Shown piece after piece: positions 9,877 through 19,020 of a stretch of DNA of 64,000 bases. Within the stretch, counting starts at the first letter, position 1; each line of letters opens with the position of its first letter. This DNA is from Larkinella punicea (GTDB taxonomy: Bacteria > Bacteroidota > Bacteroidia > Cytophagales > Spirosomataceae). The stretch lies in assembly GCF_003334855.1 (NCBI RefSeq), contig NZ_QOWE01000004.1, forward strand, positions 62,001 to 126,000, in the 5' to 3' direction. The position numbers and the translations under genes are program-made. The notes under the pieces are model-generated. The model made no database searches and had not been told where the DNA came from. It saw nothing but the letters and a program-made list of their open reading frames with translations.

Positions 9877-10011
9877 CGGTCGTTGTCGGTCAAACCGTCT
9901 TTTCTTGTTCTTATCGGGATTGCAAATCCTGTTTTACAACCATCCAATAACCAAGCTTGGTACTATTTTGACATATAGTGGGACTTATTTTCAGGAATTC
10001 AGATAATACCC

Positions 10012-10019
10012 TATATTTG
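10012..10019 (+). promoter_or_regulatory. Bacteroidota -7 element before the sigma factor gene
   Basis: TATATTTG fits the TAnnTTTG -7 consensus of the Bacteroidota housekeeping sigma factor. It lies 42 bases before the ATG at 10061, in an AT-rich gap. A convincing -33 TTG is not seen; a TTTTC about 20 bases upstream may serve. Confidence 0.55.
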
Positions 10020-10060
10020 ATCGGCAAGGCATCTTCCACCATCCGCAGCAAGGGTATGTC

Positions 10061-10666
10061 ATGAATATACTGAATAAAAACCCGGTTGTCCTGGATGAGC
10101 CTGACCTCTGGCAGCAATTTAAAAATGGAAACTGCGAAGCTTTTGAGAAGTTAATGGAAAAATATAGCCGGCTGCTTTTCGCATACGGTCATAAATATTC
10201 CCACGACTCCGCATTCGTGAAAGCGTGCATTCAGGCTCTTTTTCTGGAATTATGGCAGAAACGGGACACGCTGAACGACACCGTTGGGGAGAAAGTATAC
10301 CTGCTGGCGTCTCTTCGCCGACACATGCACCGGGCGCTGGAAAACCAACGCTGGCAATCCGGGACTCCACTGGATTGTATCGATCCTTTTTCGGTCGAGT
10401 TTTCAGTGCAGGAAAGTCTGGTTGAAGGCGAAACATCCCGCAATGTGGTCTACCGGGTGAAATCCCTCATCGGGCAATTGCCCAAACGACAGCAGGAAGT
10501 GGTGTATCTCAAGTTTTTTCAGGGACTGGACCGCGACCACATTGCTACGGTCATGAACATGGCCCCGCAGTCGGTTTTCAACCTGCTCCAGGCCGCCATC
10601 AAACAATTGAAAGCCCGGTGGAAAGCCGAATTCTTTGTCGTTTCGCTGGTTCACCTGCTGGGTTGA
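10061..10666 (+). CDS. ECF RNA polymerase sigma factor, FecI-like
   Basis: A 201-residue sigma-70 family factor with two domains. Region 2 covers about residues 15-85 (FEKLMEKYSRLLFAYGHKY...ALFLELWQKR, where FLELWQKR is the typical region 2.2 helix), and region 4 covers about 135-190 (IGQLPKRQQEVVYLKFFQGLDRDHIATVMNM followed by a recognition helix). Bacteroidota usually pair such factors with a FecR-type anti-sigma protein and a TonB receptor. Here the next gene encodes only a short FecR-like cytoplasmic segment, and no receptor follows. A TATATTTG -7 element lies 42 bases upstream. Confidence 0.88.
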   Translation: MNILNKNPVVLDEPDLWQQFKNGNCEAFEKLMEKYSRLLFAYGHKYSHDSAFVKACIQALFLELWQKRDTLNDTVGEKVYLLASLRRHMHRALENQRWQSGTPLDCIDPFSVEFSVQESLVEGETSRNVVYRVKSLIGQLPKRQQEVVYLKFFQGLDRDHIATVMNMAPQSVFNLLQAAIKQLKARWKAEFFVVSLVHLLG

Positions 10667-10719
10667 CGGAAATGCAGTCAACCCGTCTCTGATACCTTCA
10701 CACAGCAAATACGCCACGA

Positions 10720-11100
10720 ATGCCACAGCAATACGCCCCAAACATCGAAAAACTAATCTGGAATGAGACCTTTCGGAAGTGGGTGTTGCAACCCACGCCG
10801 GAGAGCGATGCGTTCTGGTACATTTGGCAGATCTCCAACCCCGACCGGGTTTCGGATCTGAAGCTGGCCCATACGGTGGTTGCGGCTTTGCAGGTCAACG
10901 ATGCTTATTTGGCCGAAACTGAACTTCAACAACTGATTTCGGAGACCATGACGCTCGCCAAAAAGACATCGTCAACCTCCCTGCCAAACCCGGTTTTCCG
11001 CTGGTTTCGGTGGCAGCCGCCGGGCTGGTCCGCTCTCGCACGGTTTTTCGTCCGTAAACTGAATTGGAGAAAAAACGGCAGGTTTAGTCCTCCGGGTTGA
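10720..11100 (+). CDS. Truncated FecR-like anti-sigma protein, cytoplasmic part only
   Basis: A 126-residue protein beginning 53 bases after the sigma gene. The first 80 residues (IEKLIWNETFRKWVLQPTPE, FWYIWQISNPDRV, then an ALQVNDAYLAETELQQLI helix) resemble the N-terminal sigma-binding part of FecR-type anti-sigma factors. The rest is basic and aromatic (RWFRWQPPGWSALARFFVRK) and then stops, with neither a clear transmembrane span nor the periplasmic FecR domain. The full family is about 330-390 residues. The next gene is on the opposite strand and overlaps the last 17 bases, so there is no hidden continuation downstream. It could be a decayed gene or a deliberate mini anti-sigma factor. 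Confidence 0.65.
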   Translation: MPQQYAPNIEKLIWNETFRKWVLQPTPESDAFWYIWQISNPDRVSDLKLAHTVVAALQVNDAYLAETELQQLISETMTLAKKTSSTSLPNPVFRWFRWQPPGWSALARFFVRKLNWRKNGRFSPPG

Positions 11101-11512
11101 GCGCCAGTTTTCCATCCGAGCCGAGGTAAATCCGGTAGCGCGATCCCCGCCGAACGGTGTATTTATTGCTCCGAACCGGATCGGTTTTCAGCCGGACAAA
11201 AAGCTGGGTGCTGTTGGTGGGGTAAATGCTCACGTTGTTGGCCTTGATCGTAAAAGCCGTCCACTGCTTCATGTCCCGGCTGATTTCGAGCATCGCCGGT
11301 TTGCCGTAATCATTCACCAGAATAATACTTTTCTGGCTGTAACTGATTGTCACTTTGCGGGTCGAATCGGGTACGGGGGCGTCGATGAAAAACACCTTGA
11401 TGTAGCTCACTTCCAGCGTATCGCCCCTGGCCCGGCTGGAATCCGCCCAAAACCGGCTTCCCACCACCGGAAGGCTGCACCCCAAAAAGCCGATGAGCAA
11501 AAGCTGCTTCAT
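11084..11512 (-). CDS. Small exported protein, last gene of the CHAT/STAND/caspase unit
   Basis: A 142-residue protein I do not recognise. Residues 1-18 form a signal peptide (MKQLLLIGFLGCSLPVVGS); the cysteine at 12 is followed by a hydrophobic stretch, so a lipobox is doubtful. The mature part is rich in beta-prone segments (KVTISYSQKSIILVN, WTAFTIKANNVSIYP, SRYRIYLGSDGKLAL). Its start overlaps the stop of the caspase gene by 4 bases (ATGA), which implies translational coupling. The end overlaps the FecR-like gene tail-to-tail. The context suggests an envelope accessory of the exported caspase-like protein; the function is unknown. Confidence 0.7.
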   Translation of the reverse strand: MKQLLLIGFLGCSLPVVGSRFWADSSRARGDTLEVSYIKVFFIDAPVPDSTRKVTISYSQKSIILVNDYGKPAMLEISRDMKQWTAFTIKANNVSIYPTNSTQLFVRLKTDPVRSNKYTVRRGSRYRIYLGSDGKLALNPED

Positions 11513-12810
11513 TCCGATTTGACGGCTAACCGCATTTTGCGTTTGAACAAAAAATCCCCCGCTCCCGGCGTCGAACCTTTGATGTGCCCGTAGGTCGGTT
11601 TTTGCCGGATCTGCGTTCGGTTATGAACCTCATTTTTCAGACTGTCGAACAGTTCCTCCGAGGGCAGATACTCCTCCCCGTTCGTGGCCAGCCGTTTGAT
11701 GAAGTAATCCAGAAAGACACTGTTGTCGGGCACTTCTTCCAACGAACTGCAACTCATGGCTTTGCGGCTTTTCTGGGTATACTTTTCATCCCAGGTTTGC
11801 AGTTTCTGGTTGGTCATCACCTGATACGAAACCACCGTGGCCCCGAAACACGCATCGACCACCAGCAACAGATGCTGGGTGCGCATTTCGTTCAAAATCG
11901 ACACCAGCGCGGCATTCGACAAATAGCTATCCAGATCCTCCTGCTGCGTATCCTGCAACGCCCAGAAACCGGTATTTTCGTCGGTACTGACGCTGTGTCC
12001 TGCAAAGAAAATCAGCAGGTTATCATCGCTCAGCAGCCGGTAGGAAAGCGCCGTTAGCGTGTCTTTCACCATTTTTTTGGTGGCATTGGGCAGGTTGGTG
12101 ATCGATGTAAACTCGTATTTCTGCCGCAACACACTGTCCAGCCGGGCAATGTCGCTGCGGGGGCGATTCAGTTTAATCCGGGCGTCGCTGTAATCGTTGA
12201 CGCCAATCAAAACCGCGTGGTAGCGGGCGGTCGCCATCGTCGGGCGTTTCACTTTGGCGGGCAGTGGATATTCGTTATTCCGTTCGGATTTTCGAATAAT
12301 CGAAAGCTCCAGGTCATATTCCGCCAGCGCCATGTTCGGGTTTGAAATGTAAACGAAAATGAATTTCAGACCCGCGTTATCCAGCGACAGTTTGTTGCCG
12401 GTATTGTCGGTAAACGCAACGGTTGGGGTGATCGGCACTTTCAACGTTAACTCCCTGAGGGTGTCGACGTTGGCCGACAAAACGGAGTAGGCCGTCGTCT
12501 TCGATCCGCTGGTGGCCCGCTCGTCGATGGTGCAGTTTCCGTAACAGTTTCGGATGGAAATAATCAGGTTGCGGTTGGATTTAATGGGTGTCACTTTCAC
12601 CTGCAGCGTGTCGCCGATCCGTAGTTTGACGTTATCGACATCGATGGGATAAAACCGGTTGAAATGCCGCCCGGAGCCCGTTACACTAAACGCCATCGCC
12701 GGAATCGAATCGTTCCTGAACTGAACGAGCGGCTCCACCACCGACTGCCCGCGCGTTGGTAAACATGCCACCCAAAGGCAAATCAAAACCAGGCCAACGA
12801 AGGGTTTCAT
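11509..12810 (-). CDS. Exported caspase-like (peptidase C14) protein
   Basis: A 433-residue protein with a signal peptide (MKPFVGLVLICLWVACLPTRGQS), a 170-residue N-terminal part that looks beta-rich, and a C-terminal caspase/metacaspase domain from about residue 195 (YHAVLIGVNDYSD). The catalytic dyad is visible: His272 in FFAGHSV and Cys321 in LLVVDACFG. Caspase-like proteases cleave after basic or acidic residues and often act in cell-death or signalling modules. The export signal would put this one outside the cytoplasm. It lies 145 bases downstream of the STAND gene on the same strand and is coupled to the small exported gene after it. Partner and target are inferred only from the neighbourhood. 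Confidence 0.87.
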   Translation of the reverse strand: MKPFVGLVLICLWVACLPTRGQSVVEPLVQFRNDSIPAMAFSVTGSGRHFNRFYPIDVDNVKLRIGDTLQVKVTPIKSNRNLIISIRNCYGNCTIDERATSGSKTTAYSVLSANVDTLRELTLKVPITPTVAFTDNTGNKLSLDNAGLKFIFVYISNPNMALAEYDLELSIIRKSERNNEYPLPAKVKRPTMATARYHAVLIGVNDYSDARIKLNRPRSDIARLDSVLRQKYEFTSITNLPNATKKMVKDTLTALSYRLLSDDNLLIFFAGHSVSTDENTGFWALQDTQQEDLDSYLSNAALVSILNEMRTQHLLLVVDACFGATVVSYQVMTNQKLQTWDEKYTQKSRKAMSCSSLEEVPDNSVFLDYFIKRLATNGEEYLPSEELFDSLKNEVHNRTQIRQKPTYGHIKGSTPGAGDFLFKRKMRLAVKSE

Positions 12811-12955
12811 AGGAATAGACAGATTTTCTGCGAATTAAGGTACGGAATCGGGCATTCGGATACAATGACTTTTGTGTAATTGGGCAATTTAGACCCGATC
12901 AAAGCGAAAGACGTTTACCCGGTTTGTTCCCGAGAGATAGCAAGCTCACCGGTTT

Positions 12956-15900
12956 TTACTCCCGGAATGATTGCCAGATGGCCTCCCAAAACGAGGTTTG
13001 CAGCCGGTATTGTTTTTTCGCACCGGCCAAAATCGTCTGCCGTTCCGCTTTCGGAATATGCTGGTCAAGCCATGCGGTGATAAAATTCGGGCCGGGCCAA
13101 ACCAAAACCCGATGCCCCTGAATGGCGGAATAAAGGGTTCCACTTTTTGAAAAACTGAACTGGTCCACGGTGCCTCGCCAGTCGAGTAGCCGCTGCCCGT
13201 CTGTACCCCACCAGAACGATTTGCCATCGCCCTGAAACGTGGCGATGAGGGCCCCGTCCGGTGAAAATCCGGCGTTTTCCACTTCCTTGCTGTGCGTCAG
13301 CAAACTGAACGACTTCGCTTTTACATTCCACAAAAAAGCCTGATTTTCACCTGTCTGTGTAATCAGCGCCAGTTGACCGGAGCGCGACAGAGCAAAAGAC
13401 CGGATTTCATACCCGGCGGTAAACCGCCCGGATTGCAGCGATTGTGACAGAAAGGACTGCCCCTGCTGATTCCAGCCCGACAGGGTGTCATTGTTGCCTT
13501 TGGTCAGGGCATAAACCGACGTTCCATCCGGCGAAATCGTGGCCTGCAGGTGGTTACCCGGCAACGCCATCAGCCGCCGGTCTTTGCGACTCCAGACGTG
13601 CATCTTGCCGCCCGTCGACCGCAGCGACCGGATCACCGCTTCCTGCCCATTTTCCGACAAATAAATGAGCTGCCCGTTCAGATTCATCGGCAGGCTGTCG
13701 ATTCGCTCGCCCTCGAAATTCCACAGATAGCCCTTCCCGGTTTTCGTGCGCGTCAGAAACGTACTCCTGTCAGCCGAGGCCGTGACGAACTCACCAGCCA
13801 GTGGCTTCATCCGCCGTTGGGTGCGGTTCCAGACCACGGCATTTGTGTCCGGGATGTCGAGCAACAGGTGCCGGGCGTCGACGGACGCCAAAACACCCAC
13901 AGCTCCGGACGGAGCCAGCACCGAATCGATCGGCTGACCGGCCCGGTTCCAGAAAACCACCTGATCCGCAAAGGTGAGGGTTACCAGCGTCTGATCATCG
14001 GCCGAAACCGAAACATCCAGAACGATCTCCTCGTGGGGCAATTCCAGCAACCGATCATCCTGCCAATTCCAGAGAAACGCTTTACCGTCTTCTGTTCGGG
14101 TCAGAATCGATTTTCCATCGGGCGCAAAGGCCACCGTCGAAACGGCCGCTGAATGCGATAAAATGCCTTTGGATTGCTTCTCCTGATCCCACAGTTCGAC
14201 CTCGGTCCCGGCAACGGTCAGCATCATCCGGCCATCCGGGGAGATTTCGATCGACTGCAAGAGTTGGTCTACTTTCAACTTATCCACCAGTTTTCCTTCC
14301 GAATTCCACCAGTAAATGGCCTGCCCGACACCCGCGGCCAGGGTATGACCGTCGCGCGAAAGCTTGAGATTGGGAAATTGAAAATCCCCGCCGGGTTGCT
14401 GCAGGGGGCGAATCTGCCGGGTTTTCCGGTCCCAGCGAAACACCCGGCCATCCTCGGTTCCGACGAGCAACAAGCGTCCGTCTCCAATCGTTTCGGCCCA
14501 AAAAACCCCATTCGGTAACCGAATCGAATCCAGCAGTCGTTTTCCCAGCGGGTCCCACAACAGAATCTGGTCGCTCAGTTGACTATTTTCCTGCGCAACT
14601 TTCGGTTTCGGAAAACCCAGGATCATCGAACCATCCGGCGAATAAGCGGCCAGGGCCATCGGCGGAAGGGCCGTCAGCACCTCGGCCTTGCTGCCATTCT
14701 GCGTCCAGAGCGTCACCGTCCCTTCGCCGTTAACGGTCAAAATCGTCTGGCCATCCTTCGAAAATTCAGCAAAAAATACCGTGGAGTCCGCACCGACCGC
14801 TTTGAGCGTTTTATCCCCGAAATCAGCCAGAAAGACGTTCCCCGGCTCGGTCAGGGCCAGCACACGCCGGTTATCGGGAGCCAGTTCTACCGACAGGTAA
14901 ACACCGGGGATGTCTAATGCATCGACTTTCAGATCCTTCTGGCTCCGGTCCCAGCGGTGAACGAGGTTGCTCTCGGTGGTGGTCAGCACATACCGGCCAT
15001 CCTCCGAAAAATCAGCATCCCGGATCGGCATACTTTCCAGTTCCAGTTTCGACGCATACAGCCGGTGGTTGTAGAAGTGGTTGTAGAGGGCTTTCCGGTT
15101 CAATTCGTTCGGGTCCTGCTCATACGCGCCAGCCACTGTTACCAAAGCCTGCACGGGGTCCATTCCTTCGGCCTGCAACACGATGCGGGTGCGGTTGGTT
15201 TTGTCCCATTGATTGACCGCAAACCAGACCGACGCCACCGCCACCGCCAGCAACACCGACACAAAGGCCACGGTGCGTTTCAGCCGGGCATTTTTCCGCT
15301 GCTGCTCCTCCAGTTCCCGGCGCTGTTCCCGCTTCTGAAAGGCCCGGCTGGCTTCGATATAAGCCCATTTGGCGTCACTTTCAGGCTTTTCGAGGCTGCG
15401 ATCCAGCTCGTCGTGTACGGCTTTTTCGTAGAGCCGGATTTCGGACAACCGGCGCGAAGAAAGCAGCAAATCCTCCGCCTGGTTTTTCTCCATGTATTCC
15501 CGGTAGGCGTCTTTCAGCCGCCGGATGATGTCGTTGATCTGCCGCTGTTCGGCCGAACGCCCCTTGTCGATCACCTTCGCCAGACTGTCGTGGGCCAGTT
15601 CGTAGGTCCCTTCGTCCGGGCGAACCAGCCGCGTGCGTTCCAGTTCGGATAAAATTCGCAGGAGCAGCGGAACGGGCAGGCGCGTGGCTTCTTCGAGCGA
15701 TGCCAGACGGTGTTCCCGGCGGGTGCCTTCGTAGGTTACAAAGGTTTCCAGCACCAGACTCACGGCGGGTTGTTCGTCCGGAGCCAGCAAATCGGTGACG
15801 GATTTCTTTTGTTCGGCCAGAAAAAGCTCCAGCACATCGTCAATCCGGCCCACTTCCTCCACCAGTGCCGGGGTAATCCAGACCGGCGGTTCGGGTTCCT

Positions 15901-16645
15901 TTGCGTTTTCCATCCGCCAGAGCCGATCCAGATATACCTGAAGATAAGGCAGTTGAAACGAATTGGCCGAACTGCGGTTGTTTTCCAGAATCAGTTTGAC
16001 CGTCCGGGGTTCTTCCACCAGCCGAACCGCGTCGATCTGGCTGAACGTGCCGACAATCACTTCTTCCAGATTCCGTTCGCTCATCGGCTCCACCCGCATC
16101 CGAAAATCGAACAAACCGGGCAGTTGGTCTTCGTATGTATACAGAAACGCCAGAAAATCTTCGCGCGTGACCAGAATTACCTTGCAGGCAATGGATGATT
16201 GCTCGATCGCTTTCAAAAAACCGGCAAACCACTGCTGTTCTTCCGCCGTGCCGCTGATAAAGAGTTCTTCGAGCTGGTCGAAAACCAGGTAGATCGGGCG
16301 CAGGGCGTAGCGAATACACTCTGCCACGAGGGCCACCGGATCGGTCAGGGCGGTTTCTTCCAGAATACCACTCAGGATTGTCACCAGTGTCTGCCGCAAA
16401 TCGCCCCGACGCCGGATGGAGACCAGAAAATAATCGGATGCCGGAATCGCCTTCGCCAGTCCACACTGCACCAGGCTGGTTTTTCCGGTGCCCGACGGCC
16501 CGTAGACCAGCACCAGCCGGGATCGAAAGAGGAGTTCGACCAGCCGTTTCTGCTCCGCATGCCGACCAAAAAACCGGGATTGGTCGGCGGCTGTGTAGGC
16601 GTCAAGAAATTTAAATGGACTGCTTACGGACGGGTGGGCGGGCAT
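12956..16645 (-). CDS. STAND-type NTPase with membrane span and WD40-like propellers
   Basis: A 1229-residue protein in three parts. Residues 1-400 form a STAND/AAA-like NTPase with Walker A GPSGTGKTS (49-57), Walker B YLVFDQLEE (119-127) and a winged-helix region near YELAHDSLAKVID. A charged helical region (EQRRELEEQQRKNARLKR) leads to a single hydrophobic span at about 458-477. The remaining 730 residues carry repeated SPDGxxxLT...xxLWD units, enough for about two seven-bladed propellers. The topology suggests a cytoplasmic NTPase and a periplasmic sensor. The start codon is 3 bases after the stop of the CHAT gene, so the pair is surely co-translated. STAND proteins act as signal-gated oligomerising switches; the trigger here is unknown. 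Confidence 0.88.
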   Translation of the reverse strand: MPAHPSVSSPFKFLDAYTAADQSRFFGRHAEQKRLVELLFRSRLVLVYGPSGTGKTSLVQCGLAKAIPASDYFLVSIRRRGDLRQTLVTILSGILEETALTDPVALVAECIRYALRPIYLVFDQLEELFISGTAEEQQWFAGFLKAIEQSSIACKVILVTREDFLAFLYTYEDQLPGLFDFRMRVEPMSERNLEEVIVGTFSQIDAVRLVEEPRTVKLILENNRSSANSFQLPYLQVYLDRLWRMENAKEPEPPVWITPALVEEVGRIDDVLELFLAEQKKSVTDLLAPDEQPAVSLVLETFVTYEGTRREHRLASLEEATRLPVPLLLRILSELERTRLVRPDEGTYELAHDSLAKVIDKGRSAEQRQINDIIRRLKDAYREYMEKNQAEDLLLSSRRLSEIRLYEKAVHDELDRSLEKPESDAKWAYIEASRAFQKREQRRELEEQQRKNARLKRTVAFVSVLLAVAVASVWFAVNQWDKTNRTRIVLQAEGMDPVQALVTVAGAYEQDPNELNRKALYNHFYNHRLYASKLELESMPIRDADFSEDGRYVLTTTESNLVHRWDRSQKDLKVDALDIPGVYLSVELAPDNRRVLALTEPGNVFLADFGDKTLKAVGADSTVFFAEFSKDGQTILTVNGEGTVTLWTQNGSKAEVLTALPPMALAAYSPDGSMILGFPKPKVAQENSQLSDQILLWDPLGKRLLDSIRLPNGVFWAETIGDGRLLLVGTEDGRVFRWDRKTRQIRPLQQPGGDFQFPNLKLSRDGHTLAAGVGQAIYWWNSEGKLVDKLKVDQLLQSIEISPDGRMMLTVAGTEVELWDQEKQSKGILSHSAAVSTVAFAPDGKSILTRTEDGKAFLWNWQDDRLLELPHEEIVLDVSVSADDQTLVTLTFADQVVFWNRAGQPIDSVLAPSGAVGVLASVDARHLLLDIPDTNAVVWNRTQRRMKPLAGEFVTASADRSTFLTRTKTGKGYLWNFEGERIDSLPMNLNGQLIYLSENGQEAVIRSLRSTGGKMHVWSRKDRRLMALPGNHLQATISPDGTSVYALTKGNNDTLSGWNQQGQSFLSQSLQSGRFTAGYEIRSFALSRSGQLALITQTGENQAFLWNVKAKSFSLLTHSKEVENAGFSPDGALIATFQGDGKSFWWGTDGQRLLDWRGTVDQFSFSKSGTLYSAIQGHRVLVWPGPNFITAWLDQHIPKAERQTILAGAKKQYRLQTSFWEAIWQSFRE

Positions 16646-16648
16646 GGT

Positions 16649-18511
16649 TTAGTCAGACAGAGAAAGCAGGTCGATGTTGGTATCGGTATTTGAAAGGATC
16701 GGTTCGTTTTCGGCGGTTGCCAGCGGATCGGGTAATGAAAGCAGTGCCAGCACGGTACTGAACTGTTCGCGCAGGGTCGTAAAATCCTGCTTTTGAAGCA
16801 GTTCCGTTTCGCTGGGCTTAAACGACACACTTAGCAGCGGATCTTCGGGCCGGGCGATGTGCTTGAACCGCAGCGTTCCGGGTTGGGACGAATGAAAACT
16901 ATACGGATCGAAAACGTTGCTTTTGATGTAGACATTCTGGTCGATCAGCAGGGGCGAAAGGTTCAGAAAATCAGCCACTTCGGGTTCGCCCGTGGCGGTT
17001 TCGCGCCGGACTTTCACCAGCAGCACGGATTGCGACGCCCACGGATTGGTCAGGTTGATCTCCTGAAACGATTTGTCTTCGTACGGGTTCTGGGTGGTTC
17101 GCAAAACCGCCTTTTCGTGTTTGTATTCTTCCTGCCGGTAAAAAAAACGCACCACCCGGATGTTTTTGTACGATTCAAGCTGGTAGTTCGCCCAGAAACC
17201 CAGCCGTTTGCACAACTCCACGAGCTGATCCTCCCCCACCTGACAAAGCGATGGAATGTTGGCGACCCCGGCCTTGCCCGCCAGCCGACGGCGTAAGTCA
17301 TCGAAAAACAGAAAGCATTCGTAAAACGTCTCCCGTTCATCGAACTGACGGGCGAGTTCCTGCATTTCCGGAACAAAAAGTTTGATCTGACTATCGGCCA
17401 GAAACTGGCTCAGTTGTCGAAGGGATCGCTCCAGTTGGTGCGGTTCCAGATTCGACCAGCCTTCCGTCACCAGCCGCTGCAACAGGGCGGTGGTGTCCGC
17501 CGTCATCGGTGGCTCCGCTCCTTCTTTCCGATACCGGATCAGCCGGTCGAGCACCTGAGCCAGCAGGGTAATCATCAGTAAATCAAGAGCCGATTCGAAC
17601 AAAGCCGTGTAGTTCAGCAGCCGTTCGCGCGTACTCGGAATCGGCAACTTCTTGCCTTCCGGGCTAAACGGGGGCGTGAATAACCGGCGGAGCGGTTCGG
17701 CAATCGGATACGGCAGGCGACTCAGTATGGCATCGTTGATCCAGAGAATCTGCGACTCCGGCGACTGCTTGCTAACCTGCATGAACTTGTCCCGCAAGCC
17801 CGGTTCGTACTTATTGAGGGCGTTGAACAAGGCGTTGCGCAGAACGGTATTCGGCTTGTATTCGACGGCGGTTTGTTCGGCGGCCGTGGGCAGTTCCCAG
17901 CGGGCGGCTTCGTCGGACGGGCGGTGAAAATACCAGAGATTTCGGGTAACCTCCTCTTCCGACAGGTCAATCATCGCGCGGTTAACCACCTGAATGGTCG
18001 TGGCTTCGGTGACCTGCAATTTCAGTTGGGCCATGTCCAGCGATTCTTCCACCGAATGCTGGTTGACCAGCGCGCGGTAGAAGGTGAGGGCAAAAGCCGA
18101 TGCGGCTTTGTCTTCAATCGGGGTGCTGGTGGCAATGATGGCCGCTTTCACGTTCTGGGCCGCCAGCAGCCGGATGTGCTGGAGCGTGGAGCAGCCATTC
18201 AGGAAAACCAGCTTGAGATTGGGGCAGCGGCCGAGCAATTGGGCAATGCCCACGCCCCGCGCCACGGTGTCTTCGAGTTGCAAAACCGTGCTGCCCGCAT
18301 GACCGCTGAAATGAAACAGACTCAGGGTGTTCTGGTAGGTCGCCAGTTTATCGGCCACCGAACTGGTGGTTGCAAACGATTCCCGCACTTTTTGAAAGTG
18401 GCCTTTGCTACTCCGTAAATCCAGCAGCCGGTCGATGCCGTCGTCTTCATCCCGCAGAGACGGCAACGGATGATCCCGGTCGTTGGCAAAACAAAAAAGC
18501 AGGGTATCCAT
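16649..18511 (-). CDS. CHAT-domain protease-like protein
   Basis: A 620-residue cytoplasmic protein with an N-terminal CHAT (caspase-like) domain. FCFANDRD near the start is typical of this family, the catalytic histidine is in LFHFSGHAG (His71), and the cysteine is in FLNGCST (Cys107). After about residue 215 comes a 400-residue helical region I cannot assign, which may be an adaptor or substrate-recognition part. The ATG at 18511 is preferred because it opens directly on the conserved strand; a GTG at 18577 would add 22 residues. It is the first gene of a unit with the STAND NTPase (3-base gap) and the exported caspase. CHAT-STAND pairings are known in bacterial conflict and cell-death systems. 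Confidence 0.87.
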   Translation of the reverse strand: MDTLLFCFANDRDHPLPSLRDEDDGIDRLLDLRSSKGHFQKVRESFATTSSVADKLATYQNTLSLFHFSGHAGSTVLQLEDTVARGVGIAQLLGRCPNLKLVFLNGCSTLQHIRLLAAQNVKAAIIATSTPIEDKAASAFALTFYRALVNQHSVEESLDMAQLKLQVTEATTIQVVNRAMIDLSEEEVTRNLWYFHRPSDEAARWELPTAAEQTAVEYKPNTVLRNALFNALNKYEPGLRDKFMQVSKQSPESQILWINDAILSRLPYPIAEPLRRLFTPPFSPEGKKLPIPSTRERLLNYTALFESALDLLMITLLAQVLDRLIRYRKEGAEPPMTADTTALLQRLVTEGWSNLEPHQLERSLRQLSQFLADSQIKLFVPEMQELARQFDERETFYECFLFFDDLRRRLAGKAGVANIPSLCQVGEDQLVELCKRLGFWANYQLESYKNIRVVRFFYRQEEYKHEKAVLRTTQNPYEDKSFQEINLTNPWASQSVLLVKVRRETATGEPEVADFLNLSPLLIDQNVYIKSNVFDPYSFHSSQPGTLRFKHIARPEDPLLSVSFKPSETELLQKQDFTTLREQFSTVLALLSLPDPLATAENEPILSNTDTNIDLLSLSD

Positions 18512-19020
18512 CTCGGTGGTTACAAATGCGTAGCGAGAAGCAATTGGAGCCACCCGCAGCGGCCCGGCCACTACCACGGTCTGAACGAATTGTCACGGGC
18601 AGTGTAACCGCTTCTATCGATTGGAAGGTAAGTAATAACTGTCTGTATTCAAAATAAGCCCGGAAACGCCCGAAAAGTCCGGATTTTTACCGTCTGATAA
18701 TTTAGTCGCCCGACGAAACGTTTATCCATTCATTTGACGTATCATTGCCTCAGATAATTCGTTTATTTTCCATACAAAATACTATTTTTTACACTTTTAA
18801 ACTCAAATTTGATAGATAGAACCGTGAAATTCAAGCGAATCCATTTGTCTGATAAAATTTGGAATAACTATTGATGTAACTCATATAAATAAAGAATAAA
18901 CAACAAGTATTTGTCTGGTTATTATTTCAGTATCCGCCCCTTTTTGCGTACCGGGTTCCACCCTGGGAAAAGCTGTACGAACCGAATGCATCACCATCTT
19001 ACGAATTTAAACGGAAGTCT
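18512..19020. other. Divergent intergenic region, CHAT unit / GH78 gene
   Basis: An AT-rich gap of about 500 bases holding the promoters of two divergent units. The word ATTTGTCTG occurs twice (about 18843 and 18910) in direct orientation, 67 bases apart. I find no terminator, palindrome or gene. No good TAnnTTTG element was found by eye. Confidence 0.5.
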
